NCBI RefSeq assembly: GCF_027486195.1
Contig: NZ_JAIXPP010000073.1
Location: 1-64,000 of the forward strand
Length of the DNA: 64,000 bases
Source of the DNA: Novosphingobium sp.
GTDB lineage: Bacteria > Pseudomonadota > Alphaproteobacteria > Sphingomonadales > Sphingomonadaceae
Direction of reading: 5' to 3'
Below the pieces are notes generated by a model. It saw nothing but the letters and a program-made list of their open reading frames with translations. It ran no database searches and was not told the DNA's origin. This document shows positions 18,117 through 26,615 of the stretch, piece by piece. Positions within the stretch are counted from its first letter, which is position 1. Every line of letters begins with the position of its first letter. The translations under genes were made by a program, and so were the position numbers.

Positions 18117-19212
18117 GGCGCGCCGCGACCTCGTCGGCGATGGCGAGGCTTGCGGTCAGGCCCGGGGATTCGATGCCGAACAGGTTGACGAGCCCCGGCA
18201 CGCCGTGGACGCCCGCGTCATCGATACGGAAGTCGGCGTCCGGCATGCCGGGTCCGGCGATCTTGGGGCGGATGCCGGTGTAGTCGGCATGGAACCGCTC
18301 GGCATCGAGTGCGGGATAGTAGGTGCGGATGGCCTCCACGAACCGGGCGAACCGGCTTTCATCGAAGCTGTAGTCGGCGGTTTCGGTCCAGCTCACATCC
18401 GGCCCGAACTTGGCCTGCCCGCCCATGTCGAGCGTGAGGTGGATGCCGAGGCCACCCGGCTCGGGCACGGGATAGACAAGGTGCGCAAACGGCGCGCGGC
18501 CGCTCAGGCGGAAGTAGTGGCCCTTGGCATAGTAGGCTTGCGGCACATGCTGCGGCGCAAGGCCGTCCAGCCGTGCGGCCAGCGCCGGGGCATGGAGCCC
18601 GGCGCAATTAACGACCGTCCGCGCGGTCAGTTCCATGGGCTCTACGCCGCCAACCCATAGCGAAATGCCTTCCTCACCGCAGACCCCGCCCTCGACTGGC
18701 GCACCCAGCACGACCATCCCGCCATGGGTCGCCAGATCGCCTTCCAGCGCGAGCATCAGTGCATGGCTGTCGATGATCCCGGTGGAGGGCGAGAAGAGCG
18801 CTTGGTGCCCGGTGATCGCCGGTTCGAGCCGGGCCAGATCCGCAGCAGTCAGCCATTCCAGATCGGTCACATCATTGGCGCAGGCATTCGCCCGGATCGC
18901 TTCGAGCCGGGCGACCTGCTTGGGCGCGGCTGCCACGATGATCTTGCCCAGCCGCCGATGGGGCACCCCCCGCTCGGCACAATAGGCATAGAGCCGCGCC
19001 TTGCCCTCGCGGCAGAGCCGGGCCTTGAGCGAGCCGGGCGGATAGTAGATGCCCGCGTGGATCACTTCGGAATTGCGGCTGCTCGTCTCGCTGCCGATCA
19101 GGCCCGCCCGTTCGAGCACCAGCACTTCGCGCCCCGCTGCTGCCAGCGCCGCGCCGCAGGCAAGGCCCACCACGCCCGCACCGATCACCACGCAATCGAC
19201 GCGTTCGCTCAT
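18106..19212 (-). CDS. FAD-dependent oxidoreductase (DAO/L-2-hydroxyglutarate oxidase-like)
   Basis: A 368-residue flavoprotein with an N-terminal FAD motif [14 protein letters not shown] (about 12-25), the [20 protein letters not shown] block characteristic of LhgO-type proteins, and the C-terminal [11 protein letters not shown] and [15 protein letters not shown]. LhgO oxidises L-2-hydroxyglutarate and passes electrons to quinone; this relative may act on another 2-hydroxyacid. No ribosome site is seen before ATG 19212. Instead a 15-codon open frame (19209-19256) stops exactly over it with an ATGA overlap. It follows the ring-cleavage dioxygenase by 88 bases on the same strand and is probably co-transcribed. 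Its link to the pathway is not obvious. Confidence 0.8.
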   Translation of the reverse strand: MSERVDCVVIGAGVVGLACGAALAAAGREVLVLERAGLIGSETSSRNSEVIHAGIYYPPGSLKARLCREGKARLYAYCAERGVPHRRLGKIIVAAAPKQVARLEAIRANACANDVTDLEWLTAADLARLEPAITGHQALFSPSTGIIDSHALMLALEGDLATHGGMVVLGAPVEGGVCGEEGISLWVGGVEPMELTARTVVNCAGLHAPALAARLDGLAPQHVPQAYYAKGHYFRLSGRAPFAHLVYPVPEPGGLGIHLTLDMGGQAKFGPDVSWTETADYSFDESRFARFVEAIRTYYPALDAERFHADYTGIRPKIAGPGMPDADFRIDDAGVHGVPGLVNLFGIESPGLTASLAIADEVAARLRR

Positions 19213-19256
19213 GCAGGCACTGCCCGGTCAGGCTGGCGTGAGGCGGTGCGGCTCAT
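19209..19256 (-). other. Possible 15-codon leader overlapping the FAD oxidoreductase start
   Basis: An open frame of 15 codons ([15 protein letters not shown]) ends in a TGA that overlaps the ATG of the FAD oxidoreductase. As that gene has no visible ribosome site, translational coupling is possible. The frame itself lacks a clear ribosome site, so it may be accidental. Confidence 0.2.
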
Positions 19257-19300
19257 ATCCGGGAGGATGTAGAGCACGGCTTGCGTGTGCGGCAAAGGGA

Positions 19301-20272
19301 TCATCCCCTGCCGGTCTCGGCTTCGGTGGTCGCGCGGATCAGGCCGAAGCCGGTGATCCAGCTCGGCAATGCACGGTAGTAGCGCTGTTCAATGTGGCTG
19401 AGGCCGCGGCCATATTCGCCGAACGCAGCAAATGCGGCGATCCAGTTGCGGATCTCGCTTCCGCCGCGCCCGCCCATCGCGATCACCTCGGCGTCGCTCT
19501 GCCGGACAATGGCGGCAAGATCGCCTGCGGTGAACCGGTCCAGCAACCATGTGTCCCACGCCGGGTTCAGCGATTGCAGCGGCCCTTCGCCGCGCCCATG
19601 TTCGCGCCCGGCCGCGATCACGTTGGCGGTGCGGACGGCCAGCGCTTCCTCCGTCCAGGTGGTGCCCTCGATCATCCGGCGCTGCACTTCGGGCGGCGCG
19701 GAGACAAAGGTGGGCAGCGGCGGATCGTGCGAGAGCCCGCCTGAACCAAGGAAAAGCACCTTCAGATCGGGCCGTTCATCGCGCAAATAGACGCCGATGG
19801 CTCGGCCCAGCGCTTTGGAGCGCCGCAGCGGCGGGCGCAGATCGCCGCCGCAATTGGTGAAAACGGGGACGACCGGCACGCTGGCGGCATTGTCGAACAG
19901 CTTGTCGAGCGCCATGACGATCCCGTGGTCGAACAGAGCATCGTAGGACGTGGCGACATCCACACCGGCGCCGTGCAGATGGCTTACCAGCGCGCGCGCC
20001 ACATCCTCGCGCACCGCCAGCGGCTTGGCCGTTGTGCCGAAGTCACCCAGTGTGCGGGCGCGTAACGCCACGAGGAAGGCCGGCATCAGCTTCAGCGAGA
20101 AGCCGCTGTTGTGATCGTTGCCGAACTTGATCACGAGATCGGGCGCGAAGTCCGCCACCGCGCGGCGGGCCTTGGCGATTTCGGCAGCAACTTCTGCGTC
20201 CTCCTCGGCGCTCAGCAGATCGGGAAAGTTCATGAGCCCGCCATGGCTCATGCACAGCACTTGAGCCGGCAT
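19301..20272 (-). CDS. MhpB-type extradiol ring-cleavage dioxygenase (class III)
   Basis: A 323-residue LigB-superfamily dioxygenase that closely follows MhpB, the 3-(2,3-dihydroxyphenyl)propionate 1,2-dioxygenase. Visible correspondences are CMSHGG near the N-terminus, FGNDHNSGF with the metal-side His, SYDALFDHG, VLFLGSGGLSHDPP, and a matching C-terminus RYYRALPSWITGFG. It would open a catechol ring next to a hydroxyl using Fe(II) and oxygen. ATG 20272 overlaps the hydrolase stop codon, so both are one transcription unit with the luciferase-like gene. The natural catechol may carry a side chain other than propionate. Confidence 0.85.
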   Translation of the reverse strand: MPAQVLCMSHGGLMNFPDLLSAEEDAEVAAEIAKARRAVADFAPDLVIKFGNDHNSGFSLKLMPAFLVALRARTLGDFGTTAKPLAVREDVARALVSHLHGAGVDVATSYDALFDHGIVMALDKLFDNAASVPVVPVFTNCGGDLRPPLRRSKALGRAIGVYLRDERPDLKVLFLGSGGLSHDPPLPTFVSAPPEVQRRMIEGTTWTEEALAVRTANVIAAGREHGRGEGPLQSLNPAWDTWLLDRFTAGDLAAIVRQSDAEVIAMGGRGGSEIRNWIAAFAAFGEYGRGLSHIEQRYYRALPSWITGFGLIRATTEAETGRG

Positions 20273-21147
20273 CAGGCAGCCCCTTCGCCGCGTCCGCCCA
20301 GCAGGAATTGCAGCGAGAGCCGGTTGTACTCCTCCGGCTTCTCGTACTGCGGCCAGTGCCCGCAGTTCTGCATGACGGCGAATTCGGAAGCTGGAATCCA
20401 GCTCGCGATCTCGCGCCCGGTCTCGACCGAGGCGGTGGGGTCCTTGCTGGTCCAGATTACCAGCGTCGGCGCCTTGATGAGGCCCATGTTGGCAGGAGTC
20501 ATCAGGTTGCGCCGCCGCGGTTCCTCCACTTGCAGGCACAGGATGCGGCGCATCGCTTCCTTCATCCCCGGCTGCGCATAGATCCGGGTGCGGCAGGCAA
20601 CGAGATCGTCGGTTACGACGGATGGGTCGGCCATCAGCCATTCGAGCCGGGGCCGGGTGAGCGTTTCCGGATCCTCGACCGCGGCAAGGGTCATGTCATA
20701 GACGGTCTTCATCACCGCCGGGTTCATCGTCGCGCCGCCCATGGTGTTGAGCACGAGGCGGTCGACCCGGTCCGGATGGTGGATCGCGAACCACGCCGCG
20801 ATCCAGCCCCCCATCGATTCGCCGCAGATCGATGCGCTGGCGAACCCCAGCGCATCGAGCGTGGCCGCAAGGTGTGCGGCGTAGTCCGGCATTTCGTAGG
20901 CCACGTCCGGCTTGTCGGTCCAGCCGTGGCCCAGATAGTCGATCAGCACCGTATCGAAATGCGCGGCATGGGCATGGAGATTGCGCAGGAACGCCTCGGC
21001 ATGGCCGCCCGTCCCGTGGAGGAAGATCAGCTTGGGCGCAGAGCGATCCCCTGCGCGGATGAAGCGGGTCCGCACCCCGCCGGCGTCGAGATAGCCTTGC
21101 TCGAACGCCGAGCGGTGCACATCGCCCCAAAGACTGGCGTAGTCCAT
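20272..21147 (-). CDS. Alpha/beta hydrolase, meta-cleavage product (MhpC-like) type
   Basis: A 291-residue alpha/beta hydrolase. FLHGTGGHAEAF forms the oxyanion region, GESMGGW carries the nucleophile Ser, and the acid and base sit in WTSKDPTA and NCGHWPQYEKPEEYN, the latter being typical of C-C hydrolases that cut ring-fission products. It lies directly upstream of the MhpB-type dioxygenase with stop/start overlap and one base after the luciferase-like gene. The expected reaction is cleavage of a 2-hydroxy-6-oxo-dienoate into a 2-hydroxydienoate and a carboxylic acid. The next enzymes of such a pathway (hydratase, aldolase) are not in this window. Confidence 0.82.
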   Translation of the reverse strand: MDYASLWGDVHRSAFEQGYLDAGGVRTRFIRAGDRSAPKLIFLHGTGGHAEAFLRNLHAHAAHFDTVLIDYLGHGWTDKPDVAYEMPDYAAHLAATLDALGFASASICGESMGGWIAAWFAIHHPDRVDRLVLNTMGGATMNPAVMKTVYDMTLAAVEDPETLTRPRLEWLMADPSVVTDDLVACRTRIYAQPGMKEAMRRILCLQVEEPRRRNLMTPANMGLIKAPTLVIWTSKDPTASVETGREIASWIPASEFAVMQNCGHWPQYEKPEEYNRLSLQFLLGGRGEGAA

Positions 21148-21148
21148 C

Positions 21149-22378
21149 TCAGGCTGCGGCCTTGCGGTGGATGTTCGGCCCGATCTTGTCGGTGAAGTTG
21201 GGCAGCACCTTGCGGGTCATCAGATCGAGGTGCTTCATCATCATCTTCTGCGGCAGCAACTCGTTGGGCGTGAACAGCCAGAGGTAATCGATCGGCATCG
21301 TCTTCAGCGCCGCTTCGAGCTGGCGGTTCACCGTATCGGGGCTGCCGCAGAACAGGATGCCGCGCTTGATGAATTCGGGGATGGTCGAGGGGATGTCGCG
21401 CCAGTCCTCGCCCTGCTTCGCCAGCACCGCGTTGAAGCCGAACTGCGCGAAGAAGTAGGTCCACTCGAACATCGCGAGTTCTGCAAACTCCATCGCCTCG
21501 GCATCGGTTTCGCCCACGATCATGTAGCGCGCGAAGCCCAGCTTCTCGCCGCGCCGCGTGCTGACGCCTGCCTTCTCCCAGCCGCGCTGCGCCGCATCGA
21601 TCTGCTGCGAGACGATTTCGGGATCGCACATGATCCCGATCGGGATGAGGCCGTTGGAAGCCGCCGTCTCGATCGAGCTGTGGCTGACCGAGAAGGGCTC
21701 GAACATGATCGGCCGCTTGCGGTTGTACATCGCGGGCGCGACGCCGACTTCGACGAGGTTGCCATCGGCATCGAGGCTGCCCCCGCCCATCTCGCGGCTC
21801 ATACGCTGGCCGGGCCAGGCGGTTTTCGGCGCCGGGATCGTCCAGAAATCGCCCTTGTGCGAGAACGTGTCGTTGTCCCAGGCCTTGAGGATGATCTCGA
21901 GGTGCTCGTAGAACAGCTTGCGGCGGTCATCGTCGTACTGCTTGGGATCGGTGATGTTGTCGGCCAGACTGTAGCGGTGCTGCGCCATGGTGTTGATCCA
22001 GCGCGTCTGCACTCCGCGCGCAAAGCCCGCAAAGGCTCGGCCCTGCGTCATCTGATCGAGCATGGTGACTTCGGCGGCGACGCGCAGCGGATCGTGCACC
22101 GGCAGCACATAGCCCAGCGCGCCGAAATTGAGGTGCTTGGTCTGATTGGCAAGGTAGAGCCCCAGCATGGAGGGGCTGTTCGACAGCGTCATGCCCTCGA
22201 CCGAGAGGTGGTGCTCGGTAAAGCCCATGCCGAAATAGCCGTACTCGTCCATGAACTGGGCGATCTCGGTCAGGTCCTTCAGCATGCGCTGATAGAGATC
22301 GGTGCGCCGCCCGGCGAGGCCTTGCATGAGTTCTTCCCGTGAACCCACGGTCGGCGGGATGAAGAATGCGACTTCCAT
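21149..22378 (-). CDS. Luciferase-like (LLM class) flavin-dependent monooxygenase
   Basis: A 409-residue TIM-barrel protein of the bacterial luciferase family. EHHLS (FTEHHLSVEGM), ALGYVLPVHDPLRVAAEVTMLDQMTQGRAFAGFARGVQ and the late FCGSPDTVNRQLEAAL are the usual substrate/flavin and closing segments. These enzymes use reduced FMN delivered by a separate reductase and insert oxygen into aldehydes, alkanes, sulfonates or aromatic compounds. ATG 22378 has GGGAGAA five bases ahead; longer frames were rejected. It is the first gene of the ring-cleavage operon, so it may prepare the catechol or remove a substituent. No flavin reductase is encoded nearby, so that partner would have to come from elsewhere. 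Confidence 0.85.
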   Translation of the reverse strand: MEVAFFIPPTVGSREELMQGLAGRRTDLYQRMLKDLTEIAQFMDEYGYFGMGFTEHHLSVEGMTLSNSPSMLGLYLANQTKHLNFGALGYVLPVHDPLRVAAEVTMLDQMTQGRAFAGFARGVQTRWINTMAQHRYSLADNITDPKQYDDDRRKLFYEHLEIILKAWDNDTFSHKGDFWTIPAPKTAWPGQRMSREMGGGSLDADGNLVEVGVAPAMYNRKRPIMFEPFSVSHSSIETAASNGLIPIGIMCDPEIVSQQIDAAQRGWEKAGVSTRRGEKLGFARYMIVGETDAEAMEFAELAMFEWTYFFAQFGFNAVLAKQGEDWRDIPSTIPEFIKRGILFCGSPDTVNRQLEAALKTMPIDYLWLFTPNELLPQKMMMKHLDLMTRKVLPNFTDKIGPNIHRKAAA

Positions 22379-22473
22379 AGTGTTCTCCCAACATGGCGTT
22401 CTGCAGCAGCGGTCTGCGCTGCCCGGATCTGGCAGTCCTGATGCGGGAAGAGACGCCGGGGCGCGGCGAAAGC

Positions 22474-22487
22474 CACCTTTCTTTCGG
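22474..22487 (+). promoter_or_regulatory. CACCTWWCTTTYRG motif, copy 3 (ring-cleavage operon side)
   Basis: CACCTTTCTTTCGG lies 95 bases ahead of the luciferase-like gene in the divergent region shared with the TonB receptor gene. It differs from copy 1 at only two W positions and forms an inverted pair with copy 4. Confidence 0.55.
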
Positions 22488-22582
22488 CCAGAATCAGCGC
22501 GGTGCCGGTGCTGTCGGGCGCAAGGCCGCATCGCGCTCGGGGCGGAATCGGGCCGCGCAATTCGTCCGAAGGTGCAAGCTAT

Positions 22583-22596
22583 CCAAAAGTAAGGTG
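22583..22596 (-). promoter_or_regulatory. CACCTWWCTTTYRG motif, copy 4 (TonB receptor side)
   Basis: Read on the minus strand this is CACCTTACTTTTGG. It lies 68 bases ahead of the TonB receptor GTG start. With copy 3 it gives each of the two divergent promoters one site. Confidence 0.55.
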
Positions 22597-22664
22597 AGCC
22601 GTTTCCGCGCCTGCGCCATCAAGAATCGTCGAATCGAGAAAAACAATCGAGGGAGAGCGCTGCC

Positions 22665-25016
22665 GTGACCATTCCATCCGCCAAGTCGCCAAGTAGCCAT
22701 TGGCCGCTGCTCGCCGGAGCCGCAGTCGCCGGATTGGCTTTCCTGCCCGCCGCGCCAGCACTCGCGCAGCAGGCCGCCGATACGGCGCAGGCAAGCACGG
22801 GCAGTGCGCAAGGCGGGATCGAGGAAATCATCGTCACGGCCCGCAAGCGGCGCGAGAAGCTTCAGGAAGTGCCGATCGCCATTTCCGCGCTGACGGGGGC
22901 GCAGCTGCAGCGCCGCGACGTGCAGAGCGTGATGGACATGTCGTCGGTGGTCCCCAACTTTCAGGCGCCGCGTAACACCGTCTCGTTCTCCGCGCCGCAG
23001 TTCTACCTGCGCGGGGCGGGCCGCGCGAACAACAACTGGAACGCGGAAAACGCCGTCGCGGTGTTCGTCGACGATATCTACCTCCAGTCGACCGCCGCCG
23101 CCTATATCGACCAGATCGACTTCGAGCGGGTTGAAGTGCTGCGCGGGCCGCAGGGCACGCTCTATGGCCGCAACGCCACGGTCGGCGCGATCAAGTTCAT
23201 CCCGCGCCGTCCCGATCTGACTGCGGTGCAGGCCTCGCTCACCGGCGCGGTCGGCAGCAACAACCGCGGCGATATCAAGGGCTACGTCTCCATTCCTCTG
23301 ATTGCCGACAAACTGGCGATCAAGCTCGATGCCTACCTCACGCAGAACGACGGCTTCATGAAGCTGGTCGACAACGCCAACAAGGTCCTGAGCGACGACG
23401 TTTCGCGCACCAAGCACTATGGCGCGCGCTTTTCGAGCCTGTGGCAGGCCGGGCCGGGGGTCGAGTTCGAGCTCAATGTCGACGGATACAAGCAGGACGA
23501 CGGCACCAATCTCTCGACCCCGATCGTGCCCGACAATCCCATGTCGCTGGCGCAGCTGCTCTCGAAAAGCGGCACATCGAATTTCCGTCCGCTCTATGGC
23601 CCCAATCGCGGTTCGTTCGAACCGCTCACCGCGCAGGGCGGTTTCCGCAAGTGGCCGGGCTCGCACTATGATGGCTACGGGATCGTCTTCAAGAGCAGCA
23701 TTGAAACCGGGCTCGGTACGTTCAAGTCGATCAGCGGCTTTCGCAAGTACACCGGCGACTATGTCACCCAGCTCAGCGGGCGCAGCTCGCGCTCGACGAT
23801 CTTTGGCGTCACCATCGGCAGCACGGTGGAGACGCACGAGGACTACAAGCAGTTCAGCCAGGAATTCCAGCTGACCGGCTCGATCGCGGAGACGTTCAAG
23901 TACACCGCCGGGCTCTACTACTTCAGCAACCAGTGGCACCAGCTGCAGTATGGCTCGACCATCGGCGTGCCGGTGGAGTTCTCGCCGGTCGCTCACCCCG
24001 GTTACACCGAGCGGTTTGGTGGTTCCTATCAGGACACCAACCTCGATTCGAAGAGCTATGCGGTCTACTTCGATGCGAGCTGGGAGCTGGTGAAGAACCT
24101 CTCGCTGATCGGCGGCGCGCGGCAGACCTGGGACAAGAAGAAGATCGCGTATGATTCCCGCTTCGAGGACAACCTGACCCGCTATCCCGGCTTCCCGGTC
24201 AACCCGGCACGCGACTTTTCGCGCTTCACCCCGCGGGTGGGCCTCAACTGGCAGGCGACCCCCGATATCCTGCTCTATGGAACCTATACCGAAGGCTACA
24301 AGGCGGGCAATCTCGAGGGAGACCGTGCAACAAGCCCCGGGCCGGCTTCGAACTACCTGGAACCTGAAACGGTCAAGACCTTCGAAGCGGGGATCAAGGC
24401 CGAATGGTTTGGCCGGACGCTGCGAACAAACCTCACGGCCTTCAGCAGCAAGTTCAAGAACCACGCCGACCTCATTTCGCCGCAGACGGTCGCGCTGTCC
24501 GACCAGCGCATCAACGGCCTCGAACTCGAGATCAACTGGTCCCCGGTGCGCGCACTACAATTCTACGGCAACCTCGGCCTGCTCGATGCGAAGTATACCC
24601 GCGCGGACCCAGCCCATCCGATCTTTGCGCCCGATTTCTATGGTTTCGCCCCCGGCCTCAACGCCAAGCCGGTGGCCGCGCCGGACTACAGCTTCAGCGT
24701 GGGCGCAACGTTCGAGCAGCCCATCGGCAATCTCGGCAGCCTGGCCCTGACCGGCTCTGTCGATGGCGTCGGCAAGCAGTTCAACGGCCTCGGCGTTGCC
24801 AACCTCGATTCCGAGATCGTGCCCGCCTATGCCGTCGCCAACACCAGCGTGACCTTCAAGACCGCGCATGACCGGGTGACGCTGACCGCCGGCCTCAACA
24901 ACGTGTTCGACAAGACTTACTGGGTTACCGGCTTCTTCGGATCGGTGCCCGAATATGCCGGACGCAACTATGCCAACGGCCGCAACTGGTACGTGCGGCT
25001 GGGCTACCGGTTCTGA
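22665..25016 (+). CDS. TonB-dependent outer membrane receptor
   Basis: A 783-residue TonB-dependent receptor. A signal peptide ends near ALAQQ (about residue 36), the plug begins with IEEIIVTARKRREKLQEVP, a form common in sphingomonads, and the protein closes with a beta-signal ending RLGYRF. YGRNATVGAIKFIPRRP is the conserved plug block. It should take up a large or poorly diffusing substrate across the outer membrane with TonB energy. GTG 22665 follows GGGAGAG. It is divergent from the luciferase-like/ring-cleavage operon and shares its intergenic region with two copies of the CACCTWWCTTTYRG motif, so it is probably the entry port for that pathway's substrate rather than a siderophore receptor. 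Confidence 0.93.
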   Translation: MTIPSAKSPSSHWPLLAGAAVAGLAFLPAAPALAQQAADTAQASTGSAQGGIEEIIVTARKRREKLQEVPIAISALTGAQLQRRDVQSVMDMSSVVPNFQAPRNTVSFSAPQFYLRGAGRANNNWNAENAVAVFVDDIYLQSTAAAYIDQIDFERVEVLRGPQGTLYGRNATVGAIKFIPRRPDLTAVQASLTGAVGSNNRGDIKGYVSIPLIADKLAIKLDAYLTQNDGFMKLVDNANKVLSDDVSRTKHYGARFSSLWQAGPGVEFELNVDGYKQDDGTNLSTPIVPDNPMSLAQLLSKSGTSNFRPLYGPNRGSFEPLTAQGGFRKWPGSHYDGYGIVFKSSIETGLGTFKSISGFRKYTGDYVTQLSGRSSRSTIFGVTIGSTVETHEDYKQFSQEFQLTGSIAETFKYTAGLYYFSNQWHQLQYGSTIGVPVEFSPVAHPGYTERFGGSYQDTNLDSKSYAVYFDASWELVKNLSLIGGARQTWDKKKIAYDSRFEDNLTRYPGFPVNPARDFSRFTPRVGLNWQATPDILLYGTYTEGYKAGNLEGDRATSPGPASNYLEPETVKTFEAGIKAEWFGRTLRTNLTAFSSKFKNHADLISPQTVALSDQRINGLELEINWSPVRALQFYGNLGLLDAKYTRADPAHPIFAPDFYGFAPGLNAKPVAAPDYSFSVGATFEQPIGNLGSLALTGSVDGVGKQFNGLGVANLDSEIVPAYAVANTSVTFKTAHDRVTLTAGLNNVFDKTYWVTGFFGSVPEYAGRNYANGRNWYVRLGYRF

Positions 25017-25025
25017 CGCGGGGGC

Positions 25026-26471
25026 TCAAGGTTCGGTGGGTGAAGTCGTCCAGCCCAGCGCGGGGATCGTGATCGAGCGGCGGCCCGAAAGGTCGGTGCG
25101 CGCCACGATGATGTCGCGCTCTTCCATGTAGCTCAGCACCCGCCGCGCGCGCCCGAGCGAACTGGTGCCATAGACAAGCGCCAGTTCCTGATCGCTGGGG
25201 CAAGGGCGGCCCTCGCTGGCGGCGCGCGCGATGAGGAGGAAGGCGCCCAGCATGTCATCCGGCACGCGGCGGCCAGCTTCGAGTGCTGGCGCCCATTCGT
25301 CCTCCAGCCCTTCGAAAATGCCGGCGCGGGCGGCAGCCAGACGGCGGGTGAAGCTGGCGAGATCGAGCGGGGCCTGCCGCAGGCCGTGCATCCGGCAGCG
25401 AACCTGAAAGTCCTGAAACAGCACCGCGGTCGTCTTGCCGGTCGCTTCCTCGTCCGATCCGATCGCGCGCAGGGCGGCGACCATGATCGGTTCGGGTTCG
25501 ACCGGTTCGAGCGGCTCTTCGGCTACCGGCGCGATCGGCATGCGCGCCAGTTCTTCGAGCACGAGCGTGGCCGGCTGGGGGCGCGGTGTCGGGGCCGGCG
25601 GGGGGAGGGGCGCTTCGTCGAGCCCTGCCAGCAGGAATTCGCGCATGTCGGGCGCGGGCGCATCGGGCAGCGGCACCAGCACCGGGCTGCTGCTGCGCGC
25701 AGATGTCTCGACCGGGCCGATCCGCAGCATCACCGGACGCCGCGCGATGGCGGGGCCAAGGCCGAGGAAGGTGCCGCGCGCCAGATCGCGGATGGATTCG
25801 GCCTGCCGTCGCTCCATGCCGAGCAGATCAGCGGCGCGCGCCATGTCGATATCGAGGAACGTGCGGCCCATCAGGAAGTTGCTCGCCTCTGCCGCCACGT
25901 TCTTGGAAAGCTTGGCGAGGCGCTGCGTGGCGATGATCCCGGCAAGCCCGCGTTTGCGCCCGCGCGACATGAGGTTGGTCATCGCGCCCAGTGAAGCGCG
26001 GCGGACTTCCTCGCTCACTTCCGCGCCGGCGGCAGGGGCAAAGATCTGCGCTTCATCAACCACCACGAGCGCGGGAAACCAGTGCTCGCGCGGGGCATCG
26101 AAGAGGCCGGAGAGAAACGCGGCGGCGCAGCGCATCTGCCCTTCCATCTCCAGCCCTTCAAGGCTGAGGACCACGGAAGTGCGGTGCTCCCGGCAGCGCC
26201 GCGCAAAGTGCGCGATCTCGCCAATGGAATAGTCGATCGCCTCTACCGAGACATGGCCATAGGGGCCGGACAACGTGACGAAATCGCCCTCGGGATCGAT
26301 GATGACCTGCTGGACCTGCCCGGCACTCTTCTCCAGCAAGCGGCGCAGCAGATGCGACTTGCCCGAGCCGGAATTGCCCTGGACGAGCAGGCGGGTCGCC
26401 AGCAGCTCCTCCAGATCGACCAGTGCCGCACCCCCGGCACCATCGAATCCCATGTCTACCTTGAGTGTCAT
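25026..26471 (-). CDS. HerA-like ATP-binding protein with winged-helix end
   Basis: A 481-residue P-loop ATPase related to the HerA/FtsK group (DUF87-like). Walker A GNSGSGKSH (Lys about 38), Walker B LVVVDEAQIF (about 130) and the sensor segment IIATQRLAKLSK are visible. A proline-rich linker near 280-330 separates the motor from a C-terminal region (about 410-475) with winged-helix character (YGTSSLGRARRVLSYMEERDII). HerA relatives move DNA in repair or mobile-element contexts, but no NurA nuclease or phage gene is nearby. ATG 26471 (MTLKVDMGF) is chosen; ATG 26483 is possible and neither has a clear ribosome site. It converges on the TonB receptor gene with nine bases between. Confidence 0.75.
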   Translation of the reverse strand: MTLKVDMGFDGAGGAALVDLEELLATRLLVQGNSGSGKSHLLRRLLEKSAGQVQQVIIDPEGDFVTLSGPYGHVSVEAIDYSIGEIAHFARRCREHRTSVVLSLEGLEMEGQMRCAAAFLSGLFDAPREHWFPALVVVDEAQIFAPAAGAEVSEEVRRASLGAMTNLMSRGRKRGLAGIIATQRLAKLSKNVAAEASNFLMGRTFLDIDMARAADLLGMERRQAESIRDLARGTFLGLGPAIARRPVMLRIGPVETSARSSSPVLVPLPDAPAPDMREFLLAGLDEAPLPPPAPTPRPQPATLVLEELARMPIAPVAEEPLEPVEPEPIMVAALRAIGSDEEATGKTTAVLFQDFQVRCRMHGLRQAPLDLASFTRRLAAARAGIFEGLEDEWAPALEAGRRVPDDMLGAFLLIARAASEGRPCPSDQELALVYGTSSLGRARRVLSYMEERDIIVARTDLSGRRSITIPALGWTTSPTEP

Positions 26472-26615
26472 CACGCGCCGCATGGCCCGTTTGCGCCGCG
26501 CGGGGCAATACCCGTAAGCAGGCTTAGGCGGTGATAACGGCGCGCTGCCACATTGAACAGCTCCTGCCTCGGCAGCGAAGCTCGTAGAGCAAGGCGAAAG
26601 AGGGAGATTCGCGGC

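Noticed and set aside
22494..24464. A 656-codon minus-strand frame opposite the TonB receptor and its promoter.
   Set aside because: No domain, low-complexity composition, and it would cover the divergent promoter with its motif pair.
25026..26471. HerA-like ATPase as part of a defence or mobile island.
   Set aside because: No NurA, SIR2, nuclease, integrase or phage gene is adjacent, and base use is like its neighbours.
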